Origin: Solen grandis | Taxonomy: Eukaryota; Mollusca; Bivalvia; Adapedonta; Solenidae | Direction of reading: 5' to 3' | NCBI GenBank assembly: GCA_021229015.1 | Contig: CM037781.1 | Span: forward strand, 40,477,417-40,541,416 | DNA: 64,000 nt | Part shown: positions 10,780 through 22,532 of the stretch, in pieces | How the letters are laid out: each line of letters opens with the position of its first letter | Position numbering within the stretch: position 1 is the first letter of the stretch | Program-made: the position numbers and the translations under genes | Notes under the pieces: model-generated | Seen by the model: only the letters and a program-made list of their open reading frames with translations | What the model was told of the DNA's origin: nothing | Database searches by the model: none

Positions 10780-11852
10780 AATCTGCTAAAACTTCTATTT
10801 ACTTCATGGGATTGCTTCAATATTTGGTTAGTTGCTTGAGTGGATGGACCTTTACAGTATGCAGTTGACTTTGTGACCTTAACCTTGACCTTTGACATAC
10901 TTATGATGAAAAAAGCAGCATCTGGACAGGTTTACCTTTTGGTTAATATGCTATAACTACTGTGTGCTTCATTGTATTGCTTTAATATGTAGACAGTTGC
11001 TTAAGTAGATGGACCTCTTCATTATGCAGTTGACCTTGACCTACTTTGATGACCTTGACCTACTTTGATGAAAAAAGCCTGGAAAAAAATTTCCATAATT
11101 ACATTAGGTATTGTCATTTATATTTTAGGTGGGTCATATCCAAGAAGTATTGTTCCCACAAAACAAAAATATTAAGATATGATAAGTGGTTAGGGCAGAT
11201 GGGGTCTTTTAACTGGTTGGGAGCAATAACAAAGAGAGCGGGGGGGGGGTTTTAAGGTTTAAGGGCAATACTAATTTAGAGAGCAGATGCGAATAATAAC
11301 TCTTGTTAAGAGAATAGGTTGGTGTGATAATTCAGATAAGAAAATGGGTGGGTATGGTAACTCTTGTTAAACTTAGGTTAAAGAGTAGGACTGGTGAGGT
11401 AATATGGAGTGTACAGTATTTTAGAAATGCTGTGAAATATGATTATAAACTCAAATTATCTTGTCTAGCCCCCTTCTCCACTGGTTTATGTTAACCAACT
11501 AGGCAATGCAGATATATGATATGGTTTAAAATCTTTTATCAGCAAGGAATGCTGTAGACATGTCACTCTATGTTTTGGGAAATGTCACCTTATGCAAAAC
11601 GGATAGATTGCAGGATCTATGTATCAGCATTGTCATGTCTTATTGTATATTTTTTGGTGGAAACCAGACTTTGCCAAATGAATCAGGACCCCTGGCTTGG
11701 CTCAAAACTGTTTGATGCTGCAGTCTTAATTAAAATGGAGAGCCAAAGTGAGTCATGGCATACATTTATGAATTAAGGGCATTTTTGCTGTGATGTGGCT
11801 TCCTCCTAGAATATATTCCTCCTGTGAGCGACCAGGGCCGTTATGGTCCTCT
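10780..11852 (+). mobile_element. Degraded tandem-core element
   Basis: Two diverged core units are marked by 'gtggatggaccttt..tatgcagttgac' (about 10840) and 'gtagatggacctcttcattatgcagttgac' (about 11010), each followed by 'gatgaaaaaagc'. The stretch ends at 'gtgagcgaccagggccgttatggtcctctc', a decayed form of the 3' hairpin and tail seen intact at 6958-6992. Much of the interior (11100-11800) is unrecognisable, so the left limit is uncertain. Confidence 0.5.
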
Positions 11853-13130
11853 CATTAATTTGATGTATCAGAAATATGGTAAGTAACTTGCAATCAAATT
11901 CTTAATAACAGGGGTTGGGGTTCTTTAGAATTTGGGCCAATTTTGGGTCTTAAATTAAGCCCTTTATACGGAAAGATATCCAGTGGAAGGAAATAACAAC
12001 AAAACCGACCACAAAGCAGATATTTTGCAAATTTAAGGAGGCTCTTATTTTTATACACTTGCTTCTCTTTGCCATAATAGAATTGTGCATGTTGTATCTT
12101 TACTTTATTCCAACCTATTAGGACAGATATTCTTCTACCTTTATAGAATTAAATTGAAAATGGAGAAAAGGTATGATAATTCAGATGTAATTCAGATGGC
12201 TTTGTGTAATTCAAAGTGTGTTATTCAGATAGCTTCCTAAAATGGTTCGATATATTTCTTGAGAATTCCTGTTTAAAGTATAATCATGTTGAAAGCTCAA
12301 AATGTGAAATTCCCCTACCAGTGTGCCTTGGCACCAGTACACCAATACTCTTGGGCCTTATAACTCCGGAATAACCTTGATTCCTTCTTGTACTTATTTC
12401 TTGAAAAACATTTTGCTTGAAGACCCACAGTCTGTCAATATTAGAAATACATTGGGAAATCTTGCTTTGAATATGATACTCATATTATGAAAAGCTCAGA
12501 AGTGAAAGACATTCTTATATTTCCACTTGCCACTAATGGATTCTTGATTTTCAAAATAGGCCCTTCAATTAGATGAACAGTAGCCCGGATTGAATGAACC
12601 ATTGTAAAGGGTCTGTTGTCATAGTTACGCTCTTACTTTTCATTTTCATATCTTTACCTCCTAGGGAAATCTTAATTTGATGGAATAGTCATGTTTACTG
12701 GTACATATAAGGCAAACCTCAGAAAGAGTCATTTGTTACATTAATTATTGCAAAGCGAACATTTCTGTTTTCTAAGTAAATTCATACTGAGTAGAGAGAT
12801 AGAGCAAACATAACATGAAATGTCAGACTGAAAATGGAAACATTTCCAAGCTTCTTACTCATCTTGACTGTCTGATCCGGACGCTGCTGTGTAATCTGTT
12901 GTCATTATCTCAATCTATCTGTATAAGTACATTGGGAAGGGTCACACAGCCCATGCTCGTACCATACATTTAGAAGATTAAGGTTTTTTTTATTGGAAAA
13001 AGAAATGGGTGAGATATAGCTCTTTTTGGGAAATGTTCGGAAATCTTATACAAATCCATTTCAGTTCTTAACCCACAAAATGTCAAAATCCTGAGACAGA
13101 TTTAGGTTGTGGCTGGAGATGGTAATAACA
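11853..13130. other. Unique sequence, nothing recognised
   Basis: No supported ORF, RNA gene or element ends. Confidence 0.45.
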
Positions 13131-13138
13131 TTGGACAA

Positions 13139-13260
13139 AGAAGTGAAAATAAAGATGAAAATATCAATATATATATAGATGAAAATATCAATATATATAT
13201 AACAACCCTGAGAAAGATTTTAGCAATGCTGCTAAAAAAAATGAAAATAAAGATGACATT
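13139..13260. repeat. AT-rich direct repeats
   Basis: GATGAAAATATCAATATATA occurs twice in tandem, and 'gaaaataaagatgaaa/gac' recurs at both edges of the block. Confidence 0.8.
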
Positions 13261-13365
13261 AATCCAAAAATATGAAAAGTAAATAAGAGATATGGCCATA
13301 TACAGAGGGTAGGCTCAATGGTTGCTGCTGTTCTGGAAAGAACAAGTCATATATCAGACTTTTGA

Positions 13366-13580
13366 GTGGTCTAAGTGTCCACCTTAGGATTAGTGGGGTT
13401 ACAGGTTCAGGTTTCCAGACTGCATCACACTGAAGTCCTTGATAAATGGACAATAATTCAGCATAAGTATAGGCTAGAATGTGACCAGTGTGGTATCATA
13501 CCACATGTTATATGGCATGTTACTGCAGTGTGGCCTCTAGTAGCTCATACTGGTGGTTGGATGTGAGTCATGTTGTACTT
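13366..13580 (+). mobile_element. tRNA-derived SINE copy
   Basis: The head 'gtggtctaagtgtccaccttag' and a B-box-like GGTTCAGGTTTCC are followed by a body with 'gaccagtgtggtatcataccacatgt' and 'gttactgcagtgtggcctct'. The same body occurs at 37720-37790 ('ggtgtggaatcatgccacatgt', 'gatactgcagtatggcag'). The ORFs over it are not genes. Confidence 0.6.
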
Positions 13581-15071
13581 CCAGGAAAAAGATTAGTCAT
13601 GTTGCATATTACAGTAAATATCTGCATTATATAATTGTAGTGGTCCCATTTTTGAAGAATGTAAAAAAAAAAAAAAAAATGAGACCTCTTTTTGTGTCCC
13701 CTGCTGTAAGCATAGTTGTCACACACTTTTCTGTCGTCTGTCTGTCTATTTGTCTGTCACACTTTTTCTGTCACTCTTCAGCAGGTTACACACATGTTCC
13801 AAAGAACACTCTTGTTTAAGGAGAAGTAGATCCTCTTTGCAATCTATTTTAGATCAGGTAGAATTATTAATTAAATTCTTAATTAAAGAAGATGACTTGG
13901 ACATTAGCTTATAACCTGCTAATATGTAGATATCGGAAGAAGTAAAGCAATAGCACCAACATGGTACCCATTTCCTTTCATACTTAGATATTATCCTGCT
14001 GTTTACCTTACATTGTGGCAAACCTTGCTTTTAAAGCTTCCCTTGGGAAATGTCTTAAAAAGCTCAGTGTTGAATATATCTACTTGTAGCTACATATTGA
14101 ATGGCTTTCTCAAAATTCAACCCGTAAGAACACAATGTAATCAGGTAGGTGCATTGTGAATGCAGTAAGCATCCTATTCGTTGTTACAAAGCCCTAAAAA
14201 ATCAATTTGTTTATAATGATTAAATGGCATCGCAGAGAAGCTTGATTTGATTGCCAGCAAACAGCAGTCATTCAATTAAGAAATCAATGTCAACCAAATG
14301 CTTGCAGAAAAGATTGTGTCATTTGGAAGATCTCTGCTTTTGTGGTAATATCGGCATTTCCATAAACAGAGCTGAAAAATCATTTTAAGCTTTTGCTGAT
14401 GGTTAGGACTACAGACTTATTTGTATGTCTAGCACAGTGAGGGAGACAGGCTGCCTTGAGTATGTACCATAATAATAAGGCAAACACAATCTGCCGGTAA
14501 TTGTTGGACAATTGGAAGGGAGGGATAGTGCAGCTTCTGCTAGCAGGAATACAGCCTCTTGATTGTTTCTGGTGATTCTGCTCTTGTGAAACCAGTCTGC
14601 TGGTGAGCTAGTTTAGACAAAGGGCAGCTGCACAGATAACATCAGGTGAGCCGCTTTAATACATGTTTCTTTTCTTTGTTGTTTTTTTCTTACTTTTCCC
14701 ACCATTTCCTCCTAAGGTTTCTAAGTTTTTGGGGTCAGAAGGATGAAATGAATATTGAACAGTCAAGTGTGATATTTTGTTAATTCTTTATTCTGGCTTT
14801 TTTTTCCTCGGTTTTATTCATGAAATATTTGAAATTATTCTGCACACACATGCATATGTATTTGATTTGAAATTAAGCATTTTATCTGGAAAAATATATG
14901 ACGTCTTCTTCATAGAATGAATAGATTTTATGTAATTGCTCATTTTAAGCAATAAAATGTATTGTTTTATCAAATGTATGTAATAATGTTTATGTTATAA
15001 ATATATTATTTATAAAATAAACTATTGATTGTATAAATGAGTTCATTGGCTTGTAACAGTACCTATTGTGA
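13581..15071. other. Unique sequence
   Basis: It contains an A17 run near 13663-13679 and a CTGTCTGT-rich patch at 13735-13770. At 14646 a good donor-like CAG/gtgagc follows 'gggcagctgcacagataacat', which could end a non-coding exon; I see no supporting frame. A CRE-like TGACGTC lies near 14898. Confidence 0.4.
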
Positions 15072-15338
15072 GGCCTGTACTTTAATGGAGTCATGCAAAG
15101 TGGTGTGATAATATCAGAGGAAATAGTGCAAATTATAAATGTCACTAACACATCTGATGATGGCATTGAACCACAAGAAGATCTCAGTACAATTTCCTGT
15201 GTAACAGAACCTACTACAGGATCCCTGGTAAAGATGGCTGTGACCTTTATGAAATTGGTGTCGGATTTTGTGAGTAATTTGAAAATAGCTCCATCAAGTA
15301 CGAGAGATTCTGACATTCTTAAATGGGGAGAAAACTGA
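15072..15338 (+). CDS. Candidate terminal exon or ORF, unknown product
   Basis: The frame is open from just after a TGA at 15069 to the TGA ending at 15338, with a Met at 15093. The peptide starts MQSGVIISEEIVQIINVTNT and ends SSTRDSDILKWGEN. Its residue mix is more protein-like than most ORFs here, and it lies outside any recognised repeat. An internal 'ctg/gtaaag' near 15228 could be a donor. I recognise no family. The minus-strand ORF over the same bases includes FTRDPVVGS, superficially like a motif of PEP-utilising/PPDK-type enzymes, but flanking residues do not fit, so neither strand is assigned. Both strands being open suggests composition may explain it. Confidence 0.3.
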   Translation, partial: GLYFNGVMQSGVIISEEIVQIINVTNTSDDGIEPQEDLSTISCVTEPTTGSLVKMAVTFMKLVSDFVSNLKIAPSSTRDSDILKWGEN

Positions 15339-16716
15339 TAGGTTTCAATTTTGGATGAACAGTTTAAGGAGAAGCTTTTTGTATTGTTTGATGAAAGTTT
15401 TGTATTACTTTTATGGAATTGAATGGAGAAAGAAAAAGGTTCTGTTGGATTAATTTTACAGAAATAAAATTGAATTGGGCAATGTTTTAAGTTTTGATTG
15501 AGGATGATTTTTTTTTTATTTTCAATTTTTGTTGTTATTGAACAAATCTCAAGTTCTTATATTGTGTATTAAATGTGAGACAGAATCAGTAAGGAGCAGG
15601 CCTTTTCTGATATTATTATAACCCTAGACACCTGTTGACAAAAGCCAGTCTTACTCACCAATAACTAAAGCAGGCATTCTTGATTTGCATAATTACCCAA
15701 CCATTTTCATTACACAGTACCACTCAGTGCTTAGCAGTGTATCAATTAAATGCAATTGTAAGGTCATGACCTTCTTAGTTACACACCTTACTGCAGATCA
15801 TCATGAAACAAATCAAAGCACTCAAAACACTAAAAGACTGCTGGCAGGCTTATCATGAAACATAAAGTGGGTTCAGCTGATTTACTACTAGTAACTAGAA
15901 TTGCAGGAAAATGTGTTGAGGTTTTGGCATCATATGACCTTTGCCTCTATCGTATTAATGCTGAAATTAGAAATATAGCTATTTCATTATGTAAATCCTG
16001 CTGACAGTTTCTTAGCACATTGTATGTATGCTTTGGTTCATGGAGCTATGCTGGAAGGAGGGTAACGTCTTAATTGTACTAGATAAATTCTTTATCAAAA
16101 TCAAACCATTTGGCTAGAGTTGCTGCCCTTTAATCAGTGTGAATGAAATCAAGCATATACAAAGAAACAGTTGGCTGATTTCTACAAAGTTTGAATACTC
16201 GACTTCTATCTTAAAATCTTATTATGAATTTATTATACTCCTGCTTCAGAAATTTGGGGGCTAAAAGGGTCTCCTGTTTAAAGTTAGGTCACATTTTGTC
16301 ATGTCATGTTCTGTCCCATCACGTCCCGTCCCGTCCTACAGTCACATGACATGAGGACAAGGTGAAACGTAAGGGTATAAATCACCTTTAGTGATAGCTC
16401 TAGTTAGGCTTGCAGGCAATATAGTTGAAGACTGGTTTTCATGAAGTGGATAAATTACGGTCTTTCGATCAAAAATGCTTGATTAAACCACATAAATCTC
16501 CTGATGTAGTGAGGACTGGAAGTCATGATTTTGAGTCATATGAAGACTTCTTTGTGTCTTTATGGACATTTAAAAGAAAATGAATTTTGCAATATCTTTG
16601 TATCCTTGGGCATTGAGAACTTCATAAACCTGAATGGTAATTCTATTGTTGAATCAGATATGGAGTTAATAACCTCTTCAACAAGGATGAGATTGTCTGT
16701 CGCTGCCTCAGACAAA
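15339..16716. other. Unique sequence with a short element end
   Basis: Mostly unrecognised. At about 16300-16345 there is a CGTCCCGTCCCGTCC run, and 16371-16405 reads 'aagggtataaatcacctttagtgatagctctagtt', nearly the 3' end of the element at 38646-39213. A small relative of that family probably lies here. Confidence 0.4.
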
Positions 16717-16961
16717 TTAATTCACCGGGCAAGTGTGACTGCCTATGCAACCAGTGCAAACCAAGACCAGCTTGCACAATTTCGTCAATTGAAAGCCAGA
16801 AGGGGCTATCAGCCTTCTTTTTACATATGCTGATAGTCCCTTCTTTTCAATGGACGACATTCTTTCAATAAATTTTCTTCAAGCACCCCCTAAAACAACT
16901 AATGGTACAGTCAAAATGAAGAACGGACCAGCCAATATTTGAAATTTAGCATAAGGGTTAA
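16717..16961 (+). mobile_element. TTAA MITE family C, copy 1 (interrupted)
   Basis: TTAA at each end. It shares 'gtgactgcctatgcaaccagtgcaaacc', 'caataaattttc' and 'caactaatggtacagtc' with copies at 49367-49539 and 59775-59982. The middle block found in the 59.8-kb copy ('cagtgcaggctgatcatggtctgcac') is missing and replaced by a separate hairpin element (16779-16861). The right terminus AAGGGTTAA resembles families A and B. The 102-aa ORF running into it is not a gene. Confidence 0.65.
16779..16861. mobile_element. Palindromic mini-element (hairpin family H), nested
   Basis: Long inverted arms: 'tcaattgaaagccagaagggg' plus CTATCAGC on the left, GCTGATAG plus 'tcccttcttttcaatgga' on the right, around a ~15-bp loop. 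A second copy at 52054-52142 has the same arms. It interrupts the family C MITE. Confidence 0.65.
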
Positions 16962-17800
16962 AGTTTTTCAGGTATACTTCCTTTGCTTGATGCTCAAGAT
17001 AAATATAGAGGTTTCTCTGGTATATCTCCCATGTGCGTGGTGCCCAGTACAAGAGTAGTTCTATGACAGGGGGGTCCAGTGTTAGGATAATATGACATGT
17101 TACAGTATCATGTCATTTATCTACAGCACAATATCACAGTCAGACAGTACTATATCTTGTTTCATGTAGATAAAGTCCCCAGGGAATTGAAATACTGTCA
17201 GTAGGATGTAAAACCCACACAAGTTAAGCTCATTTAGAAACGTTTTAAGACACACTTTGAAAATGCAGTTTAAATGACATGATACAAGGAAATGAGCATT
17301 TCCTTGTGTGATATAAGCAGCTTTTGGAACAACAAATACAGAGGGCTTTGCGTGCATGCCTTTGCCGTAATTCCTGACAAGTCTAGGAGATAAAATCCAT
17401 CCAGACTTGAAATATCTTGCAGATCTGGTCATCTCTGCCCCATATCAAAGTTCAGTGTTCTCTACTTTCACAAACTTTAGATTGCAGTTATCCTGACAGA
17501 CAAACATACAGATAGATGGTCTGGGGTTAGGAATTATCGTTTTCAAAATAACTGCACAAAAAATTTAAGAGTGACTAAGCCAGACTTGTAATGTTACAAA
17601 ATGTTAGTTTTATTCTGTGCAAGGATATGTTGCAAAAAGGAAACAAAGTTTGGAGATCGTGGGAAGTTCTGGTAAACAGTCATGGCCGACAAGGATTTTA
17701 ATTTAAATTTTAATATAGATGTTTCTTAATTGCTCATTAACTGTGAAAAAACAGCATGTTGTTTCTGTTTGGAGGTCCACAAGCCAGAACATGCATGTAT
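16962..17800. other. Unique sequence, nothing firm
   Basis: The 103-codon minus-strand ORF at 17121-17432 has no recognisable domain. Sequence near 17035-17110 weakly resembles the SINE body at 13366. Confidence 0.35.
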
Positions 17801-17805
17801 CATCA

Positions 17806-17996
17806 TACTGCTACATCTAGCAGTGTACATACTTCTACATCTGGCAGCATACATAACTGCTACATCTGGCAGTGTACATACTGCTACATCTGGCAGCGTA
17901 CATACTGCTACAACTGGCAGCGTACATACTGCTACAACTGGCAGCGTACATACTGCTACAACTGGCAGCGTACATACTGCAACAACTGGCAGAATG
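17806..17996. repeat. 24-bp minisatellite
   Basis: About eight units of TGCTACAACTGGCAGCGTAC plus ATAC. The downstream units are almost identical, the upstream ones carry 'acatctgg'. The 24-bp period keeps three reading frames open (spurious ORFs of 95, 85 and 64 codons). Confidence 0.95.
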
Positions 17997-18292
17997 ACTC
18001 ATGGCATGCTTGATTAAAGTTTCAAACATGTCCAGAGTAAACAGAACTTCAATAAACGTGGGTGCAACGTTCAGAACATGTTCTACAAACTCCTTTTTCC
18101 AAGGTGGTGCATGAGGTACACCAAAATGGCTGACAATCCTTGAACAGATTTTTTTAACATTATTTATTTAAAACAATAGAGAAGTTATGATGCTTTTATT
18201 ATTTCAACTCTATGGGGAGGGCTTTTATAGTTTTTTAGATGAAATTCATTTCCAGCAAGTCTACTATTGAATGATACATGAGTAGATACAGG

Positions 18293-18555
18293 TTTTATTA
18301 GTCCCCTGCCAGTGTTTATACGTTTGCCCTCCAACCGTTCGGATGTCCGGAAATCTGGATCCAACGATAATTTAAAAACCATTTAATATAATATTATAAA
18401 ACTTTGTATATGTATAGATGGCAGTATGGAGATTCTGCATGTCACTTTGTTTTTTTTCTTGGAACAAAATTCTAGTTGATATGGTAACGAAAAATGTATA
18501 CACCTCACCAAGAAGGGAAGTTAAGTGTTGTGTGCAACACCAGCTACTTGTTTCT
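18293..18555 (+). mobile_element. Hairpin-ended element family E, copy 1
   Basis: It starts TTATTAGTCCCCTGCCAGTG, carries 'ctggatccaacgataa', 'aaactttgtatatg', 'atggcagtatggagattctgca', and ends with GTTGTGTGCAACACC followed by 'agctacTTGTTTCTT'. A second copy at 52824-53122 defines the family and both ends. No ORF. The 3' hairpin plus CTTGTT tail follows the same plan as the TTAGCTCACC elements. Confidence 0.65.
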
Positions 18556-19365
18556 TAAAACTTAACACCGTTCTTTAATTTTAACCGGAACATCTAATCA
18601 AGTGAGCACAACACACATGTAGAAAAGAAAAATGTTTCGATTCACTAGATTCCACAGTCAGAGAACTTTGTTCCCTGATTTTAACCAGAACACTTAATCA
18701 AGCGCACCCTTAGATTTAGACCACATCTCTCTAATGGAGCTTGAAATGATTCATAATGAATTTTTAAAAGAGTTTTTCATAAAAAATGGTCTTCCTTTTG
18801 TTTGCAGTCTGAAAACAAGTCATAAAGAGATGTTGTTTTTTTCCGAATGAGCTAAAATCAATCTTATACATGGCCAGTTACCTTTAGATAGATGTCATCA
18901 AAACACAAAAAATAGAATTTCGTACAAGTTGATATGAAAAATAATTGCCTCACATTGATGGATGACATGACTGAAAAACAATCAGGACGCTACAAGGAAA
19001 TTCCATTACTTGAATTAAGCCTACCTATCAGTTAATAAGTCAATTGCAAAGTTATTGAATTCCTCGATTAACGCGTATTGATATACCGGCCTTTCCCCAT
19101 GATGTAAATTATTTAATACACATCTGAATAAATACTGATGAATGTGCCATGGCGTACTGAATTATTTATGGACTCGGTACAGATCATTGTAGGGATACTG
19201 GAGAACCATAAGCAGCATTTATGGAATTGTTTGAAAAGGCAACAGAAATTTCTGACAAGTCAGCAGATTTTATAAAGAATCCAAGCATTGTGAATAAATA
19301 TACCAGTTGTACTCTCTAAAGGGTATATTGTTATATTTCTGGTCCAGTACTAGATATTTTTTATA
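18556..19365. other. Unique sequence, nothing recognised
   Basis: AT-rich with no supported ORF. Two imperfect copies of a ~60-bp block ('cttaacaccgttctttaattttaaccgg', 'ttgttccctgattttaaccag') lie at about 18560 and 18670. Confidence 0.4.
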
Positions 19366-19893
19366 TTGGACCACATCATACATTGCAGTTCCATTGAAGT
19401 TCTTTATACAGGGTCCAGTCCTAGAAACTGGGTTGATTTGGACAACATTGTACAGTGCAGCTCTATTGAAGTTCTATATATAGGGTCCAGTCCTAGAAAC
19501 TGGGTTGATTTGGACCACATTGTACAGTGCAGCTCTATTGAAGTTCTATATATAGGGTCCAGTACTAGAAACTGGGTTGATTTGGACCACATTGTACAGT
19601 GCAGCTCTATTGAAGTTCTATATATAGGGTCCAGTCCTAGAAACTGGGTTGATTTGGACAAATGTACAGTGCAGCTCTATTGAAGTTCTATATATAGGGT
19701 CCAGTACTAGAAACTGGGTTGATTTGGACCACATTGTACAGTGCAGCTCTATTGAAGTTCTATATTTAGGGTCCAGCACTAGAAACTGGGTTGATTTGGA
19801 CCACATTGTACAGTGCAGCTCTATTGAAGTTCTATATATAGGGTCCAGTACTAGAAACTGGGTTGATTTGGACCACATTGTACAGTGCAGTTG
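19366..19893. repeat. 72-bp minisatellite (7 units)
   Basis: The unit contains TTGTACAGTGCAGCTCTATT and 'atatagggtccagtactagaaactggg'. Units differ at a few positions (agtcc/agtac). One unit near 19660 has a 2-bp deletion, which shifts the reading frame and explains why two separate ORFs appear on each strand. The 72-bp period is a multiple of three. Confidence 0.95.
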
Positions 19894-19989
19894 AAGGCAC
19901 AACTGGACATTGTACAGTGTATCTCCATTTCAATGCTAAATTAGTATTTGATAACAAGAGAGACAAACAAAATTAACAAAAATGCAACA

Positions 19990-20285
19990 GACGTCAATGC
20001 TTGCAAAGCAAAACCGTCAAAACTGTCAGATAATAAAACTTTCAGAATCAAAACTACTGTACAAAGCAAAACATTCAGAACTGCCCCCCAAATTAAAATC
20101 ACAAGAACTGCCCTGCAAAGTAAAGCCTTAAGAACTGCCCTGCAAAATAAGACCTCTAGACCTGCGGTACAAAGTAAAATCTTCAAATCTGCCCTGCAAA
20201 GTAAAACCTCCAGAAATGCCGAAAATTAAGCCTCCGCAAAGTAAAACCCTTAAAACTGCTGTACAAAGTAAAATCTTTAGCAAGT
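19990..20285. repeat. 27-bp minisatellite, degenerate
   Basis: About ten units near AACTGCCCTGCAAAGTAAAG plus CCTTAAG. Immediately follows the 72-bp array. The 93-codon K/T/S-rich ORF results from the period of nine codons. Confidence 0.9.
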
Positions 20286-20484
20286 AAACTCTGAACTTTG
20301 CTTTTTCTAAAAACAAGAACAAACAATGAAGCATATCTTCATAGTTATTGATAAATAAATATACTGAAGTGAAGTTAAAGACAAATTGTTTCTATCTTGT
20401 TTTATTGAAAGCTTTGAAAATTAGCAATTGGATATTGTTATATACTTCACCAAGAACTTTATTACCAAAGTAGTTGATTGTGAG

Positions 20485-20726
20485 TTAACCCTTTCCCTCA
20501 TAGAGGAAACCATGAAAAGACCTATGCGAACAGCATAAAACCAGATCAGCCTGCGAGTAACTCGCAGGCTGATCAGGTTTTATGCTGTTTGCTGCTCCTC
20601 AGTGGTCTGGAAATGAGTATTTTGTAATTAAATTTGGTAAGGTTTAACTGTGGTTTTCTGCAGATCAGGCTTTATGTGGTACCTATTGAGTGCGTCAAAA
20701 TGAATCTATATGAGGGAAAGGGTTAA
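20485..20726 (+). mobile_element. TTAA MITE family A, copy 3 (242 bp, intact)
   Basis: Intact TTAACCCTTTCCCTCATA termini. The central palindrome is perfect except for one position: GCGAACAGCATAAAACC, then a 1-nt pivot between GCGAGT and ACTCGC. The right arm has GCTGTTTGCTG, a C-to-T change at a CpG. Confidence 0.95.
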
Positions 20727-21530
20727 CAAGGCTTACTGGATACAAGAGGGTAGGGGATATGTTGGTGATATGCATTTTTTAGTTCAGATATTTCAATAAG
20801 GTTAGATATGGCATGGTATATTGTTAAAGTTGGATAATGAGTTTACTATTGATTGAGTGTCTCCTTGGTTATTGTATTGGGCTGTAAATTATTTAAGAAC
20901 TCCCCGTGACGTTATGTTGTTGTTTGGAAGGCAGCATCCACAATTACGCAGGCAGTACATTTAAATAGATCTTGCTGTCTGAGGAATGTGGCTACATGGC
21001 AGAACTTTTTTTTTTTTTTCCAAAAGTGACACATTATTTTGTTTTGGAAGCAATATTTGATATGCAACATAATGTCATATATTGCTAGGTAAAACAGTCT
21101 CTTTGAAATATCAGAAAATTGAATATTGTTTGGAAATTGAAAATCTAAAGACTGTCTGATATTGGTAGGGAATTTCTAGTGTGGTTGTAGATTACTTCTT
21201 TGATTTCTTACAGACTTTGATTTTAATGTTCTGGTACCAGTGATATCTGCAGGATCCACCATGTTTCTAATATGTCAGTTATTGCTCTCTTGCTATAGTA
21301 GGTTTCCAGCTCTGACAGATACTGCGTTCCTGGGGTCAACACTAGTGGCTTCCTTATGATGTTGATATTTAAGCATAACCTCAATCCACTTTGTCCAATA
21401 TTTTAAACCTCATAATGTTTATAGATAAACTATGACCCTGTTTCACCTTATGTTAATATACAATGTTTCAGCCCCACTTCATTTCATCATTAATTTCAGC
21501 TTATGGCATCCCAGCATTTTCAGAATCAGA
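20727..21530. other. Unique sequence, nothing recognised
   Basis: A T15 run lies near 21007. No supported ORF or element ends. Confidence 0.4.
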
Positions 21531-21537
21531 AGATGTA

Positions 21538-21607
21538 TAATGTAGGTGAGGTCAAGGTCATAATGTAGGTGAGGTCAAGGTCATTACATAGGAGAGGTCA
21601 AGGTCAT
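21538..21607. repeat. 23-bp tandem triplication
   Basis: GTAGGTGAGGTCAAGGTCAT recurs three times with minor variation. Confidence 0.85.
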
Positions 21608-21865
21608 GATTATTAAAATTAGAAAATGCAATTAATAGGTTTGTGAAGTTTTGTGAGTGGACTTCAACGAAATAGTGTTTTAGGACTAAAGATCACCTTC
21701 AGTAATTGGTATAGTTACTTGTGTCTCACCTGCTGATCAGCGGTCACTTTCTGTAGCTTGGAAGGTGAAATAACTTGTTCAAGGTAATGTCTGGGCTAAA
21801 AAACATGGAAGGCATCTGCAGTAGGCTGTCCTAAAGTAAGAATTGATTCAAGCTGATATACAACA

Positions 21866-22075
21866 TTAAACCTCATGAATATTTATGTACAAATTTCTTG
21901 CTTGATATATATTTATTGACAAAACTTTAAATGGTATATGAAACAATGGATTTTTCTTTGCTGCGTAGACTGTAGACTCTGAGCTACTGTGGATACTGCA
22001 AACAGAGTAAACCATGATCAGACAGTTTATAAAAGGGGTTGTCTGACCGGGTCTGCTTCATTGTAAGATGTCACA
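21866..22075 (-). mobile_element. TTAA MITE family B, copy 1
   Basis: Starts TTAAACCTCATGAATATT and runs through 'aaacaatggatttttctttgctgcgtagactgtagactctgagctactgt' to 'gtctgaccgggtctgcttcattg'. The same order occurs at 32286-32485 and, inverted, at 47200-47392. The right limit is approximate. Confidence 0.6.
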
Positions 22076-22265
22076 AAAGGAATCTATGTGGTAAAAAAAA
22101 CATTGAATAGGAAAAATAAAGAGTTAGAACCAGTCCAGTATCAGGATAAAATGCTTAATCTTATATCTGTGATATTGCAGTTTGCAGTCTGATTTCATTT
22201 TTAATATAAAGTATTTAGACATTTTTTTTTAAGGAAAGAGAAAGTATGCAAAGGTCATACTTCAT

Positions 22266-22267
<2 letters not shown>

Positions 22268-22308
<41 letters not shown>
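22268..22308. repeat. (CT)n microsatellite
   Basis: An uninterrupted run of about 20 TC dinucleotides. Confidence 0.95.
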
Positions 22309-22311
<3 letters not shown>

Positions 22312-22464
22312 CTAAAATTATTCAGGAAAAAACTAACAAAGACTGATAAAACTTTATCATTTCTTTATTTTGGACATTATTGGAGCAATATCCAGCCAGA
22401 GGATGGCAGTTTTATGATTGTTTACACAATACTTTATTGGTTACCTTCTGCCCATTGTTAAACC

Positions 22465-22532
22465 TTTGTTCTTCCGGCATAATTAGACTGGTACCTTTGT
22501 TCTTCAAGCATAATTAGACTGGTACCTTTAAC
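22465..22532. repeat. 34-bp tandem duplication
   Basis: 'tttgttctt' followed by 'gcataattagactggtacc' occurs twice back to back. Confidence 0.85.

Noticed and set aside
14640..14652. Donor-like CAG/gtgagc suggesting a 5' exon ending at 14646
   Set aside because: A single donor-like site with no open frame, start codon or promoter motif is expected by chance in this length of DNA.
14990..15316. PEP-utilising enzyme exon on the minus strand (FTRDPVVGS)
   Set aside because: Only a short motif resembles the family; residues before and after do not follow it, and the opposite strand is equally open.
16525..16833. 102-codon ORF
   Set aside because: Its C-terminal third is translated MITE family C and hairpin H sequence; the rest has no recognisable features.
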